A DNA stretch of 64,000 nt from DATDAH01 sp963725155. GTDB taxonomy: Bacteria; Actinomycetota; Acidimicrobiia; Acidimicrobiales; DATDAH01. A program made the position numbers and the translations under genes. The notes under the pieces are model-generated. The model was not told the DNA's origin. It searched no databases and saw nothing but the letters and a program-made list of their open reading frames with translations. Position 1 is the stretch's first letter. The number at the start of each line of letters is the position of its first letter. The stretch is from contig CAVRXU010000008.1 of assembly GCA_963725155.1 (NCBI GenBank), forward strand, positions 1 through 64,000. Direction: 5' to 3'. Below, in pieces: positions 9,185 to 18,563 of the stretch.

Positions 9185-11174
9185 ATGAGTTCCGGGGGTC
9201 CTCGGCCGTCGCGGTTGGCGTACGAGCCTGCATTGGATGGTCTCCGAGCGGTCGCGGTCATCGGCGTCTTGTTGTTCCACGCCGAGTTCTCCTGGGCGTC
9301 CGGCGGCTTTCTCGGCGTCTCGACCTTCTTCACCCTGTCGGGCTACCTGATCACGACGCTGCTGCTCCGCGAACAGCAGCGCAGTGGACAAACCGACCTC
9401 GGCGCGTTCTGGTCCCGACGGTTTCGCCGGCTCATGCCCGCAGCGCTCCTGACGCTGCTTGTCGTCGACCTCTACGGGGCGGTACTCGCCGGACCGAGCC
9501 AACTGGCCAACCTGCGTGGCGATGTCATCGCCGCACTCGCCTACGTCGCCAACTGGCGGTTCATCCTCGACAGCAACTCCTACGCCGACCTCTTCGCCGC
9601 GCCATCACCGGTCCTGCACTTCTGGTCGCTGGCAATCGAAGAGCAGTTCTACCTCCTGTTCCCCCTGATCACCGTCGCCGCGTTCAAACTGGCCAAAGGC
9701 CGTCTCAGCCGAACGGGCCTGGTCTACGGCGCCCTGTTCGCCGCCAGCGTCGGTATGACCCTGCTGCTCGCCCTGACCGGAGCCTCGAACGACCGGATCT
9801 ACTACGGCACCGACACCCGGATCGCCGAACTGCTCGCCGGCGCCCTCCTCGCGGTGCTCCTCGCCTCACCCAACGGCTCGACGGATCCGGACACGCTGGG
9901 CGCCAGTGGTCGGGCCAGCCGCCCTGACAGTGATGCTGCTGCTCTGGATCACCACGGATCTCGCCACCCCCTGGCTCTACCGCGGCGGCCTCCCGGTCTT
10001 CGGACTGCTCTCCGCGGTCGTGGTCACCGCCGCCGTCGCCCCCTCCGGCCCCGTCCGCGCCGTCCTGAGCATCAAACCCCTCGCCTGGCTCGGCCTGATC
10101 TCTTACGGCGTCTACCTCTTCCACTGGCCGATCTACCTCTGGCTCACCACCGACCGCACCGGCCTCAGCCAAGTCCCGCTGTTTGCTCTCCGCTTCACCG
10201 TCACCGTCGCCGCCGCAACCGCTTCCTACCTCCTCGTCGAGCAACCCGTCCGCCTCCGCCGCGTCCTCACCGACAACCGCCGAGCCATCCTGACCGCTTC
10301 CGCCGTCGCATCAGTCACCATCATCTGGCTCGCCACCATCACCGCCACCCTCCCCGCCGCTCCCATCGACTTCGAACAGGCCGCCGCCGACGCCGCCGCC
10401 CTCACCGCCGGTAGCGCCGACGTCGACAGCCGAAGCTCATTGCGCCGACGGCAGCCCCGTACCCCCCCCAACCGGTACACGGCCACGAATCGCCGTCGTC
10501 GGCGACTCCACGGCCCTCATGGCGGCGGTTGGGCTCGGATGATGGGCACTCTGCAACAACACGGCCGACACCGAGCGGGGCGAGCCACGCCCTCGCTTGC
10601 GGCGTCGGCCGCGGTGGAGACCGAGTATTCGCGGCCGTGAGAGTGGCCGATGCTGGAGACATGCGAAGTCTGGCGAGACGAATGGCGGCCCGAGCTCACG
10701 CGACCCGGCCCGACATGATCGTTGTGCTCTTCGGAGCCGCCGATCTGACCGACCGACGTCTCGAAGGTGACGACCAATGGCGGCACCTCGGCGACCCCGT
10801 CTACGACGACTACCTCCGCTCCGAGATGGACGCCTTCGCTGACGAGATGGCCACGCTCGCCCCCCAAACTGTCTGGTTGCTCGCTCCGCCGATTCGCCCA
10901 CTTACCGACGGCCTCGTGCCCGATCCACCGCTTCCCGAGGCCGACCCCGACCGCCTCGAGGCCTACAACGCAGATGATCTCCACCCTCCCCCAACGCCAC
11001 CCCGGCCTCAGCATCATCGACCTCAACCCCTGGTTCGACGCCCTCCCCGACGGGCCCTTCGACACCACCGCACGACCCGACGGCATTCACCTCGCCCCCG
11101 AAGCCGCCACCCGACTCGCCGAGGACTACCTCGGGCCCCAACTCCTGAGCAGGTACCAGCGAACCACGAACTGA
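9185..11174 (+). CDS. acyltransferase-3 / SGNH fusion (OafA-like glycan O-acetyltransferase), frameshifted
   Basis: The N-terminal part (ALDGLRAVAVIGVLLFHAEF, FFTLSGYLITTLLL, FWSRRFRRLMPA, HFWSLAIEEQFYLLFP) is textbook acyltransferase family 3, membrane enzymes that pass acetyl groups from acetyl-CoA across the membrane to glycans. It continues in another frame from about 9900 (WLGLISYGVYLFHWPIYLWL) and ends in an SGNH domain seen in further frames, with IAVVGDSTALMAAV near 10500 (GDS block) and PDGIHLAPE near 11080 (catalytic D and H). Breaks fall near 9900, 10440, 10530 and 10980. Repaired length is about 660 residues, normal for OafA-like fusions. Likely role: O-acetylating the surface polymer. 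Confidence 0.75.
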
Positions 11175-11214
11175 AGGCTCCTCACGCCCGACGCTGGACC
11201 TGACCGACAGGACA

Positions 11215-11231
11215 CCGCCTCGTGGAGGCGG
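11215..11231 (+). terminator. stem-loop after the acyltransferase gene
   Basis: CCGCCTC-GTG-GAGGCGG forms a perfect 7-bp stem with a 3-base loop, 41 bases past the stop of the acyltransferase. There is no T-run, which is common for terminators in high-GC actinobacteria. The rest of 11175-11382 shows no gene. Confidence 0.4.
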
Positions 11232-11382
11232 GTAGAAGGCCGACGGGCAAGCTACATGGTGAACCGCCGCTTGTCTGTTGAGAAGCCGCAGCACAGGGCA
11301 GCTACATCAGCTGCCAGAATTCAGCAGCTTCCCGACATCGCGCGGAGCTAGTGGACGCAACCGAGGATCGAGGCCGATGCTT

Positions 11383-12351
11383 TCAGTCCACGTGGTAGCT
11401 GGCAACGACGCTTACAACGAAGGCGCTCCGGTCCGGAGTCGCTGACTGGGCGTCCCCAGCGGGCTTGGCGAGCTCACGATCGACTCGCCGCGTCGCTGGA
11501 CGGTGCCGCGGGGCCGAAAGTCGGGCGATCTGCTCCTGGCGGACCGCCGTGAGCGTCTCGTACACCTCCCGGGCATCGGCTCGAGGCGCGCCCACCGCGT
11601 CAGCCTCGACCTCCTGACGGACGAGGGCCTTTCTCGTCGGTTTCTCGTCGGTGGGACGTGGCTGCCAGGAATCCCGCCCACGGTCGGCGTGGACTTCCGC
11701 CCAGTGGTCGTCCATCGCCCGGAACACGGCGTCGACATTCTCCGGCGTAGCCTCGAACGGCTTCAGCGTCATGTCGAAGCGGGCATTCACCCGCTCGACG
11801 ACCTGGCCGAAGTCCGTGACGATCTCTTCGAAATCGGCGAGAACGACGTGATCGGCCAGTGGGATCATCCGCTGGTAGTAGTCGATGTACTCGTGGAGGG
11901 CCCGTTTCGCCGTTAGGTGTGGGACCGCGGCCATGTGCGACACGGTCGCCTCGACGGGCTCCCGAATCGTTACGACCGTCGGCACGCCCCGACGTACGGC
12001 TCGCGACACCTGCGCTGGCACGTGCACATGGCTGGACACCCGGATTTGGCCCGCTGCCGCCTGGCGGAGCGCGAAGGCGGCGAAGGTGTTCCCCGATCGA
12101 GGAAGACCTTCGACCACGATGTCGGTCTCGTCGGTGATCTGACGCCTCGGCCCCTCCGGGGTTATCCGCAACACGACGGGCAGGAGAAACTCGTGAGTGC
12201 CCAGAGTCTTGAACGTCCAACGACCGGCAGAGCGCACCGCATGCCGAACACGGGCCCCCGAGTGCGGTGAGGATTCGGAGGTCAACGCAGCGGACACTGA
12301 ATGAAAGGTAGCCGGGGTAACTCCGTGACCCGAGGTTCGCTTGGTTGTCAC
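11383..12351 (-). CDS. sulfotransferase-family protein
   Basis: This intact 322-residue frame carries VVEGLPRSGNTFAAFAL near residue 80, the P-loop-like 5'-phosphosulfate binding loop of PAPS-dependent sulfotransferases. TIREPVEATVSH near residue 133 is the 3'-phosphate binding segment (R...S). Together these support a cytoplasmic sulfotransferase fold that moves sulfate from PAPS to a carbohydrate or related acceptor. The start is a GTG at 12351; a purine-rich signal is weak. It lies just downstream of, and on the same strand as, the methyltransferase and GT4 genes, so glycan sulfation is a reasonable guess. The acceptor is unknown. Confidence 0.7.
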   Translation of the reverse strand: MTTKRTSGHGVTPATFHSVSAALTSESSPHSGARVRHAVRSAGRWTFKTLGTHEFLLPVVLRITPEGPRRQITDETDIVVEGLPRSGNTFAAFALRQAAAGQIRVSSHVHVPAQVSRAVRRGVPTVVTIREPVEATVSHMAAVPHLTAKRALHEYIDYYQRMIPLADHVVLADFEEIVTDFGQVVERVNARFDMTLKPFEATPENVDAVFRAMDDHWAEVHADRGRDSWQPRPTDEKPTRKALVRQEVEADAVGAPRADAREVYETLTAVRQEQIARLSAPRHRPATRRVDRELAKPAGDAQSATPDRSAFVVSVVASYHVD

Positions 12352-12451
12352 CCGGCGATTCCCCCACGCCCTAGCTCGAGCTACGGCCGCCGAGGTCCGC
12401 GCTGCAGTCGATCCGAACTATTCCCAGGTGAACGCGAGCACACGATCATGG

Positions 12452-13253
12452 CTAGGCGGTGACTCGCGCAAGGCTTAGCGCGCAGTTCCAAGTGGCGACC
12501 TCACGCAGGCCTGGCACTCGGAGTATCCAACGCTGCGAGGGGTAGTAGCGAGGAACGGCGTCGAGGAGTTCGAGTTGAGGATGCCGGCGGGCGATTCGAA
12601 GCACCTCGCCGACGTACGTCGGCCAGAGTGCGTCGAAGGGAACGTTCTTGCGCGGCTCGCCGAAGAGGAACCGCCAGGCCCGGAGGCCTGCCCGGGGTCC
12701 GAGGTAGTGAAGCGGCACGATTTCGTGGCCACCCCACGGGGAATACCAGTTCGTCCAGCTCACCCACGCCCGGCCGCCAGGGACCAGTACTCGTGCGATC
12801 TCGTCGAACACCGGCTCAGACGACGGGGTGTGTTCGAGGAGGTTGGAGCAGAACACGATGTCAAAGGTCGCGTCCCGGAAAGGGAAGGCGAGTGGCATCC
12901 GCAAGCGCAGCATGGGACCGCACCCCGGGAACAAGCCAGTCGTCCATGTCGACCGCAGCGACACTTGCGCCCCGTGCGATGAACTCACGGGTGTACTCGC
13001 CGTGGCCACAGCCCAAGTCCAGCAGTCGTCGACCCTCGACTGGAAACGGGAACTTGGCCACTGAACGTTCGGCGAGGCGTTGGTAGAAGGGCCCGGGATC
13101 GTGCTTCTCAGACCGGAACAGTTTCAGAAGCTCCCAGGCAGTCGGTACGTCGTCTGCTACTGCAGTCGCAGATGCCGCTGGCAGCCGGAGCGGGCGCCGA
13201 GACAGGTGCGGGCGGGGCCGATGCCGCGTTGCGCCGTAACGCACCCGAGGCAC
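12452..13253 (-). CDS. class I SAM-dependent methyltransferase, one frameshift
   Basis: The first frame holds FRSEKHDPGPFYQRLAERSV and motif I LLDLGCGHGEYTREF with AAVDMDD; the second takes over near 12940 with FDIVFCSNLLEHTPSSEPVF and ARVLVPGGRAW, the post-I and motif II/III regions. Together they make a complete Rossmann methyltransferase of about 265 residues with no membrane segment. Start ATG 13253 is uncertain because the preceding GT4 reading frame overlaps this region and an Ala/Pro-rich stretch joins them, so the two could be one fused protein. Substrate is unknown; a sugar or polyprenyl-linked glycan is likely from context. Confidence 0.65.
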
Positions 13254-14306
13254 CCAGACTCCCAGCCTCCACCAAGACCTCTTCGAACTCCTTTACGGTT
13301 TGTGCTCCAGGGGAATAGAGCCGCTCGCTCGCGAGCGGCAGCGCCGAGCCGATGCCGACGAGCATCGTCTCGTTGCCAACGCGATCCATTGCTGAACGAA
13401 GTCGTCGATCCCATTAGCAAGGACTCCCGTCGTCTCATGGACCACTGAGTCGCGGATACCTTGGACGTCGAACGCCAAGGTCGGTTTCCCGTAGGCAGCC
13501 GCCTCCATCACGACCAGACCCCAGCCCTCGAGCATTGACGGATGCACGAGCAGTCGGCACTGGGCCAAGACCGCTCCTTGTCGACTTCGCTGACCTTGCC
13601 GAGCAGCCGGACCCGATCTACTCCCATCTTCCGCACGGTCTCTTCTTCGGGACCGCCACCGACGATCACCAGGGTGCCTTCGACGTGCTGTTGGACCTGC
13701 TGCCAAGCTTCGACCGCCAACGGAACTCGTTTGTGGGGGACCAAGCGGGCCAGGCTGAGGAAGATCGGATCGACCGATTCCTGACCGACGGCAGCCGGGA
13801 GCTCGATCCCGTTGGCCACGATGCGGATGCGGTCGCGATCCACACCGAGCCGACGAGACTTGCGGCCGTTGACTCCGACACCGTGACGAAGAGGGCGTGT
13901 CGATATGTCCACGGCATTGCCCGCCGCTCGAGGAACGAGCCCACCGCGGCAGCAGGCCGGGGAAACCACTGTTCCCACTGACCCTCATGGATGTGGTGCA
14001 CAAGCACGACACTGGGACCCCGCCGCCACAGCGGCGAGAAGTAGCTCATCCCGTTGGCGACATCCAGGACGACATCCGACGTCCGCGGAATCGCCGGGCG
14101 TGGGTCAGTGGCGCCCGCAGGTACTGCGAGTACCGGCCACCATTGGGCACTACCTCATACGGGTGGTCGCTCACCGGCCGCCCAACGACCAGGGCGACGT
14201 CGTGTCCACGCTCGACCAATCCCTTGGCAACCTGATCGACGTAGACCTCAGATCCGCCCGCGAGCGGATGTTCTATATCGCGCCAGCTGTTAATGACGAT
14301 GCGCAT
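13108..14306 (-). CDS. GT4-family glycosyltransferase, several frameshifts
   Basis: From ATG 14306 it reads MRIVINSWRDIEHPLAGGSE with GGSEVYVDQVAKGLVERGHDV, the donor-side start of GT-B fold GT4 enzymes. Later frames give VLVHHIHEGQWEQW and FVTVSESTAASL, then IRIVANGIELPA and FLSLARLVPHKRVPLAVEAW, then LLVHPSMLEGWGLVVMEAAA (the E-x7-E nucleotide-sugar motif), and finally the helix VKEFEEVLVEAG. All GT4 landmarks occur in order, so one gene of about 390 residues is broken by at least four one-base shifts (near 14070, 13850, 13580 and 13380). It probably adds a sugar to a lipid-linked glycan in the cytoplasm. Confidence 0.7.
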
Positions 14307-14420
14307 CAGCGTGAGTCGCTTCTCTCCATGGGCGGGCGGGAGCAGCTGGAGGTATGTGACCGCAGCACATCGCGGGCGATGGCGATTCTATAGATGACGG
14401 ACTGGACCTGCGGACCGTCG

Positions 14421-14467
14421 GGTCCACGGCTCCCCGCGGATGGCCGCCCGCTGACGATCCAGCCAGC
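14421..14467. repeat. 47-bp repeat of an alpha/beta hydrolase 3' end
   Basis: This stretch matches 17480-17526 with a single mismatch. There it encodes the last residues of the alpha/beta hydrolase (LDRQRAAIRGEPWT on the minus strand). Here no hydrolase surrounds it, so it looks like a leftover gene tail or a recombination scar. Confidence 0.8.
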
Positions 14468-14578
14468 GGCCAATCAGAGCGGGACCGACCGTTCGAGAAC
14501 GACGCGCCCCTCGCCCTAGGGTTCGCCCCAATGCAGAAAGATCTCGCCGTCATCAAGGGCCGCAAGAAGGACGAATGA
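14465..14578 (+). other. possible gene remnant or very small ORF upstream of the SGNH lipoprotein
   Basis: An open stretch reads ...FENDAPLALGFAP then MQKDLAVIKGRKKDE and stops at a TGA that overlaps the next ATG (ATGA at 14575). The peptide is charged, codon use looks coding, and there is no clear start before ATG 14531. It could be the tail of a lost gene whose upstream part was replaced by the 47-bp hydrolase remnant, or a 15-residue leader. 14307-14464 shows nothing else. Confidence 0.3.
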
Positions 14579-15147
14579 GGCCGAACGGCATGACGGTGCG
14601 GACACTGATCCTCGTCCTCCTCGTGGTGATGCTGGCCAGCGGGTGCCAGTACCGGTTCGGCATCGTGGGCGACTCCATCACCCAGGACTCGAGAGACGAG
14701 TTGGAGGCGCACCACGCCTACGTCCGGGCCTTCGGCGGCGTGGACATCCGGGCCGGCCGGCCGTCCCTCCAGCAGATGGCTCGCGACGGCCTGCCCGTCG
14801 TGGTCAGCGCCGTGGGCAGCTTCGATGTGGCGTTCGGGGCCAGTCCCGCGGCCCTGCAGCGGCGCCTCCGCCATGCCATGGCGGACACGGCATCGGTGGA
14901 CTGCGTGATCTGGCTCGAGCAGAACGAGAACCCGAACGTCCACGCCGACTGGCCCGCGAGGGCGGGCCAGTTCAATGACATCCTCCACCGGGTCGCCGCC
15001 CACCACGGCGTGCTCGTCGCCCCCTGGTCAGCGCTCGCCGCGCAGCATCCGAATGCCTGGTTCCGATCCGACGGGATCCACCTGCGGCCCCGGGGTCAGC
15101 GGGGTTACGCCGCGTTCATCAACCGGTTCGTCCTGGATCACTGCTGA
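14575..15147 (+). CDS. SGNH-type lipoprotein
   Basis: The 190-residue product starts with a short hydrophobic segment ending in a lipobox (VVMLASGC), so it is a predicted lipoprotein anchored outside the membrane. The mature part has FGIVGDSITQDS (block I GDS) near residue 29 and SDGIHLRPRG (block V, D and H) near residue 166, the hallmarks of SGNH esterases and acetyltransferases; block III appears as LEQNENPN. ATG 14575 overlaps the stop of the small upstream frame; ATG 14590 is an equally good start. A role in adding or removing acyl groups on surface glycans is inferred. Confidence 0.7.
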   Translation: MRPNGMTVRTLILVLLVVMLASGCQYRFGIVGDSITQDSRDELEAHHAYVRAFGGVDIRAGRPSLQQMARDGLPVVVSAVGSFDVAFGASPAALQRRLRHAMADTASVDCVIWLEQNENPNVHADWPARAGQFNDILHRVAAHHGVLVAPWSALAAQHPNAWFRSDGIHLRPRGQRGYAAFINRFVLDHC

Positions 15148-15179
15148 GCGGGCCGATCGCGATCGAGAGCTCCCCACCG

Positions 15180-17372
15180 TCAGGGTGTCACCTCAACCGG
15201 CGTGAGCGTGCGCTCGCCCTCGGGACCGCCCACCAGGTAGATCTCGAGCTGATTGGCACCGTCTCGGAAGAAGTCGGGGACCAGCATCGCCTCGAGGTGA
15301 TGGGGAGTGCCGCCTGATGTCCAGCCCGAGCTCACCGCCGCGACCCGCCCATTGAGCACAACGGCGATGGTGGGTTCCGCCGTGCCCGCGACATCGAGGT
15401 CGGCCACCAAGTAGGCAGGGAGGATCCCGCTCGCCGTGTCCACGTGATCGAAGGCCTCCAGTCCATGAACCACCGCGGTGGCGCCGGACAGGCTGGTGAT
15501 GGTCAGCTGATCAGATCGTCGGCCCACGATCTCTCCCGCATCCGAGATGGCAAACGGGCGATAGGCGGGATTGTCAGGCCAGAGAAGGGTGTCGACGTTC
15601 TTGCTGAGCACTTCGGCGAGCTGCACTTCGCCGTCAAAGGTGACTTCGCCACTGAGCGTGGGCGTCCCCGCCCCGATGCCGCCGGTGACGACGCCGGCTC
15701 GCTTCTCAGCGTCCGGGCGTTCCTGCGAGCCCAGGTCGATGCCGTCCACAGGCCAGGGAAGCTGGAAGCCGAGTGCGGCAACAATCGTCGGGACGATGTC
15801 GATCGTCCCGACGTTGGCATCGCTCACTGTGCCGGCCGGCCCGAGGCCCGGGGCCTTGATCACAAGCGGCACGTAGTACGTGTCGGCCAGGTTCTCCGTC
15901 GGAACGTCAGCGCTCGTCAGGACCCGGGCGGGCCCACCGGGTTCGAGTCCGATGCCGTGGTCCGCCGTGGCGATGACAATGGCCTCGTCGTACAGGTCGG
16001 CCTCTCGCAGACGATCCATCACCTGACCGATGATCCGATCGGTGAACGCGGCCTGCAGCACCAAGCGTTGCTCCAAGAAATCCACCTCGGCGACCTGGTC
16101 CGACCGGCCGGCGATGTCCCGGAGGCCTTCTGCCTGCGGGCCCGGCCCCCCCGTGTATCGGCGGCCGTCGGGGAAGAAGACGTAGGGACCGTGAGGTAAG
16201 ACGAGGTGGAGGTAGTGAAGGGTCGGCGATTCCCCTGGTTCGATCGATTCGACAAGGTCGTCGACGGTCTGCAGCGAATGTCGAGGCTGGTCGCGCAGGC
16301 CGCCCGCCGATGAGTCGTCGGCCGCGTGCACTGCAGCCTCAGGATCAAGCAGTCCGTTCTCGAACGCCTGGGCCGAGGATGTGGCATCCGGGTCGGGCGA
16401 GACCATCGCCCGATACGTCTTCCGGGCCGCCGTCAGGAGTCGGCCCAAGGCGCCGGAGGGCTTCGTGGAGCCGCCAGCCGAATTGTCGACAAGATCACCA
16501 TCGCAAAGACTTGACGGGCAGAGTCGAGTGACCGTCTCTATGACATCGAGGTCGAACTGGCCGGCCAGCATGGTGAACAGCGTCTCGGGATATTCGCTGG
16601 CGACCGCGGTTCGATCGTCGACCGGCACCCGCCCCGTGACGTTCGCCGGAACGGCGTACGTCGTGTAGTTCGCTGCCGTCGTCGCATTGCGGTACCAGAC
16701 GCCATCGGCCGCGAGTGCGGACAGGTTCGGATACAGGCTCGAGTCGATTCGACCTTCACTGTCGACGAGTGTCTGCAGCGGCCACTCGTCGAACTGCAGG
16801 AACACGACGGTCCTCGGGTCATCGACCGGTCCTATGTCGGCGCTGGCCACATCCTGGGATTTCAGGAGGTCAGCGGTCTGACTCGTCGTCAGGAAGAGTC
16901 CGACGAACAGGAGGGGGGCCAGCCCGAGGTACCGCACCCACGTGCGCACGCCCGTCCAACGCCGGAAGGTCAAGACCCCCGCGATCGCCAGCGCTGCGGC
17001 CAGCACGACGAGCGCCAGGCCGGAGAGCTCGGCCTGCTTGAGCAATCCCAGGCCCAGGAGGAGGACGAGCAATCCGACGAAAGCCGTATGGGTTACCTGA
17101 CGTCCTTTCTCAGTGGCGATGCCGACGACCTGCTCGATGGACCACAACAGGGTCGCGGGCCCGACCGATACGAGCACGGCAAAGAGGACGATGTCGGTGC
17201 GGGATGCACCGACGAACAGGAACAGGTCTGGTGCCCGTCCGAAGACATCGAGCAGAGGCTGGGTGACGGCTAATCCGGCAAGAGCGAACAACTCGATGAA
17301 GGAACGAACTGCCTGACGAGACCATGGATCGTGGGCGTGAATGGGAGACGCCTTGCGCTCCTGCCCGATCAT
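15180..17372 (-). CDS. membrane-anchored sulfatase-fold (alkaline phosphatase superfamily) protein
   Basis: This intact 730-residue protein has about five N-terminal helices (VLFAVLVSVGPATLLWSI, HTAFVGLLVLLLGLGLL, LVVLAAALAIAGVLTF, YLGLAPLLFVGLFLT) followed by an outer domain of the sulfatase/phosphoglycerol-transferase kind. Metal-binding motifs are visible: VVFLQFDEWP near residue 190 and IATADHGIGLEPGG near residue 470, with LHLVLPHGPYVFFPDG between. The layout resembles LtaS-like or Mdo-type membrane enzymes, but the usual catalytic Thr or Cys was not identified with certainty. It ends 32 bp from the convergent lipoprotein gene. It may cut or transfer phosphate or sulfate groups on the envelope glycan. 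Confidence 0.7.
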   Translation of the reverse strand: MIGQERKASPIHAHDPWSRQAVRSFIELFALAGLAVTQPLLDVFGRAPDLFLFVGASRTDIVLFAVLVSVGPATLLWSIEQVVGIATEKGRQVTHTAFVGLLVLLLGLGLLKQAELSGLALVVLAAALAIAGVLTFRRWTGVRTWVRYLGLAPLLFVGLFLTTSQTADLLKSQDVASADIGPVDDPRTVVFLQFDEWPLQTLVDSEGRIDSSLYPNLSALAADGVWYRNATTAANYTTYAVPANVTGRVPVDDRTAVASEYPETLFTMLAGQFDLDVIETVTRLCPSSLCDGDLVDNSAGGSTKPSGALGRLLTAARKTYRAMVSPDPDATSSAQAFENGLLDPEAAVHAADDSSAGGLRDQPRHSLQTVDDLVESIEPGESPTLHYLHLVLPHGPYVFFPDGRRYTGGPGPQAEGLRDIAGRSDQVAEVDFLEQRLVLQAAFTDRIIGQVMDRLREADLYDEAIVIATADHGIGLEPGGPARVLTSADVPTENLADTYYVPLVIKAPGLGPAGTVSDANVGTIDIVPTIVAALGFQLPWPVDGIDLGSQERPDAEKRAGVVTGGIGAGTPTLSGEVTFDGEVQLAEVLSKNVDTLLWPDNPAYRPFAISDAGEIVGRRSDQLTITSLSGATAVVHGLEAFDHVDTASGILPAYLVADLDVAGTAEPTIAVVLNGRVAAVSSGWTSGGTPHHLEAMLVPDFFRDGANQLEIYLVGGPEGERTLTPVEVTP

Positions 17373-17476
17373 GACGGCGACACCCTAGGGGTCAGGGCTG
17401 GAGTCCTACCGTCGACCACCCGGCGTAGGCGCAGCACGACACCAAAGCCGATCGCACGGCCTGGCCCGCCACACGC

Positions 17477-18256
17477 TCAGGTCCAGGGCTCCCCGCGGAT
17501 GGCCGCCCGCTGACGATCCAGCCAGCCCAGCAGGAGGGCCACGGCTCGAGGGTCGTGACGGAGCTGGTGACCGGCCCCGGAGATGATCTTGAGCTCGGCT
17601 GAGCCGTGGGCGTCGGCCAGCACCCGGGCGTCGATCTGAGGGGCCAGGTCGTCATCGGCGCCGTGCATCACGAGCAGCGGGCGGGGCGCCACGGCCTCGG
17701 CCCCGGCCACCGGCCGCACCTGACGGAGGCCGTCGGCCCATCGGGTGAGGTCCTCGGGCTCACGGCCCCCGAGGATCCCGAGCTCCCGGGACCGCTTCAG
17801 CAGCTGCTTGGGATCGGCCAGCCACCCGGTGAAGTCCGCCGGGGCGCCGAGGGTGGCCACGGCCCGCACCCGGGGATCGGACCCGGCAACGCTGAGGGCC
17901 AGGGCGCCACCGGTGCCGAAGCCGACGACCGCCACCCCGTCGACCCCGGCCTGGCCGGCCACCTGTCCGACGGCCGCCCGGAGGTCGTTGCTCCAGCCCG
18001 CCATCGAGAACATGCCCTTGGACGGCCGACAGCCCCGGAAGTTGAAGGCCAGGACGACCGCATCGATGTCCTCGGCGATCCGGTCCGCCAGCTGCGGATA
18101 GGTGTGGGCGGACTTGGGGCCACTGCCGTGCCCGGACGGATAGCCGTGGCACACCACCACGCCGGGACGATTGGCTCCCGAGGTGGACGGCCGGGCCAGG
18201 TGACCGGCCAGGGTGATCCCGTCGACGGCGAAGTGGTGTTCGAGGGCGGTGCTCAC
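17477..18256 (-). CDS. alpha/beta hydrolase (dienelactone-hydrolase-like), nucleophile Ser absent
   Basis: The intact 259-residue alpha/beta hydrolase shows VVVCHGYPSG with the oxyanion His-Gly, FNFRGCRPSKG, HGADDDLAP (catalytic Asp region) and GAGHQLRHD (catalytic His). The nucleophile elbow reads VVGFGTGGAL, so Gly stands where Ser is expected in G-x-S-x-G. It starts at GTG 18256, overlapping the stop of the upstream 78-residue gene (GTGA), so the two are probably co-translated. Either the enzyme is inactive or the codon (GGC for AGC) is misread. Its 3' end is repeated at 14421-14467. Confidence 0.75.
   Translation of the reverse strand: MSTALEHHFAVDGITLAGHLARPSTSGANRPGVVVCHGYPSGHGSGPKSAHTYPQLADRIAEDIDAVVLAFNFRGCRPSKGMFSMAGWSNDLRAAVGQVAGQAGVDGVAVVGFGTGGALALSVAGSDPRVRAVATLGAPADFTGWLADPKQLLKRSRELGILGGREPEDLTRWADGLRQVRPVAGAEAVAPRPLLVMHGADDDLAPQIDARVLADAHGSAELKIISGAGHQLRHDPRAVALLLGWLDRQRAAIRGEPWT
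17480..17526. repeat. 47-bp repeat, source copy within the hydrolase 3' end
   Basis: It covers the last coding bases of the alpha/beta hydrolase plus its stop region and is nearly identical to 14421-14467. Here the sequence is in frame and functional. Confidence 0.8.
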
Positions 18257-18489
18257 CCCGCGGTGCGTGCGCCCTTCCAGAGCCGGTAGCCCCGGTTGCG
18301 GGCTTCGGGCAGGGTGTCGGGGCCGAAGGCGAGGAACGACTCGGCGGCCATCAGGTCCTCGATCGCCTCGGCGGGGGTGGCCTCGTCGTCGAGGTCGTAG
18401 ACCACCTGTGACCGCTTGTCCCCGATGTAACGGTTGTCGGCGAAGCCCTTGGGGCGATCCATGCCCGGATCGTACGGGAGGCGGGTCAC
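18253..18489 (-). CDS. small conserved-looking hypothetical protein
   Basis: The 78-residue soluble protein (DRPKGFADNRYIGDKRSQVV, then an acidic middle and ESFLAFGPDTLPEA) has no recognised domain. The composition is that of a real protein rather than a shadow frame: balanced charges, no long Arg/Pro runs. It overlaps the alpha/beta hydrolase start by 4 bases, and a strong stem-loop lies about 27 bases upstream of its start. Confidence 0.6.
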   Translation of the reverse strand: MTRLPYDPGMDRPKGFADNRYIGDKRSQVVYDLDDEATPAEAIEDLMAAESFLAFGPDTLPEARNRGYRLWKGARTAG

Positions 18490-18515
18490 GGGGGGCGACT
18501 CACCCCGGACGCGAT

Positions 18516-18545
18516 GAGAGGGAGCGACCGGAGCCGCTCCCTCTC
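18516..18545 (-). terminator. strong stem-loop (terminator-like)
   Basis: GAGAGGGAGCG and CGCTCCCTCTC pair perfectly over 11 bp around an 8-base loop. It lies at the downstream end of the transcribed-looking stretch on the minus strand and upstream of the 78-residue gene. There is no T-run. It would end transcription from the unit at 18564-18714. Confidence 0.55.
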
Positions 18546-18563
18546 ACCATGGTTCTGGACTGT

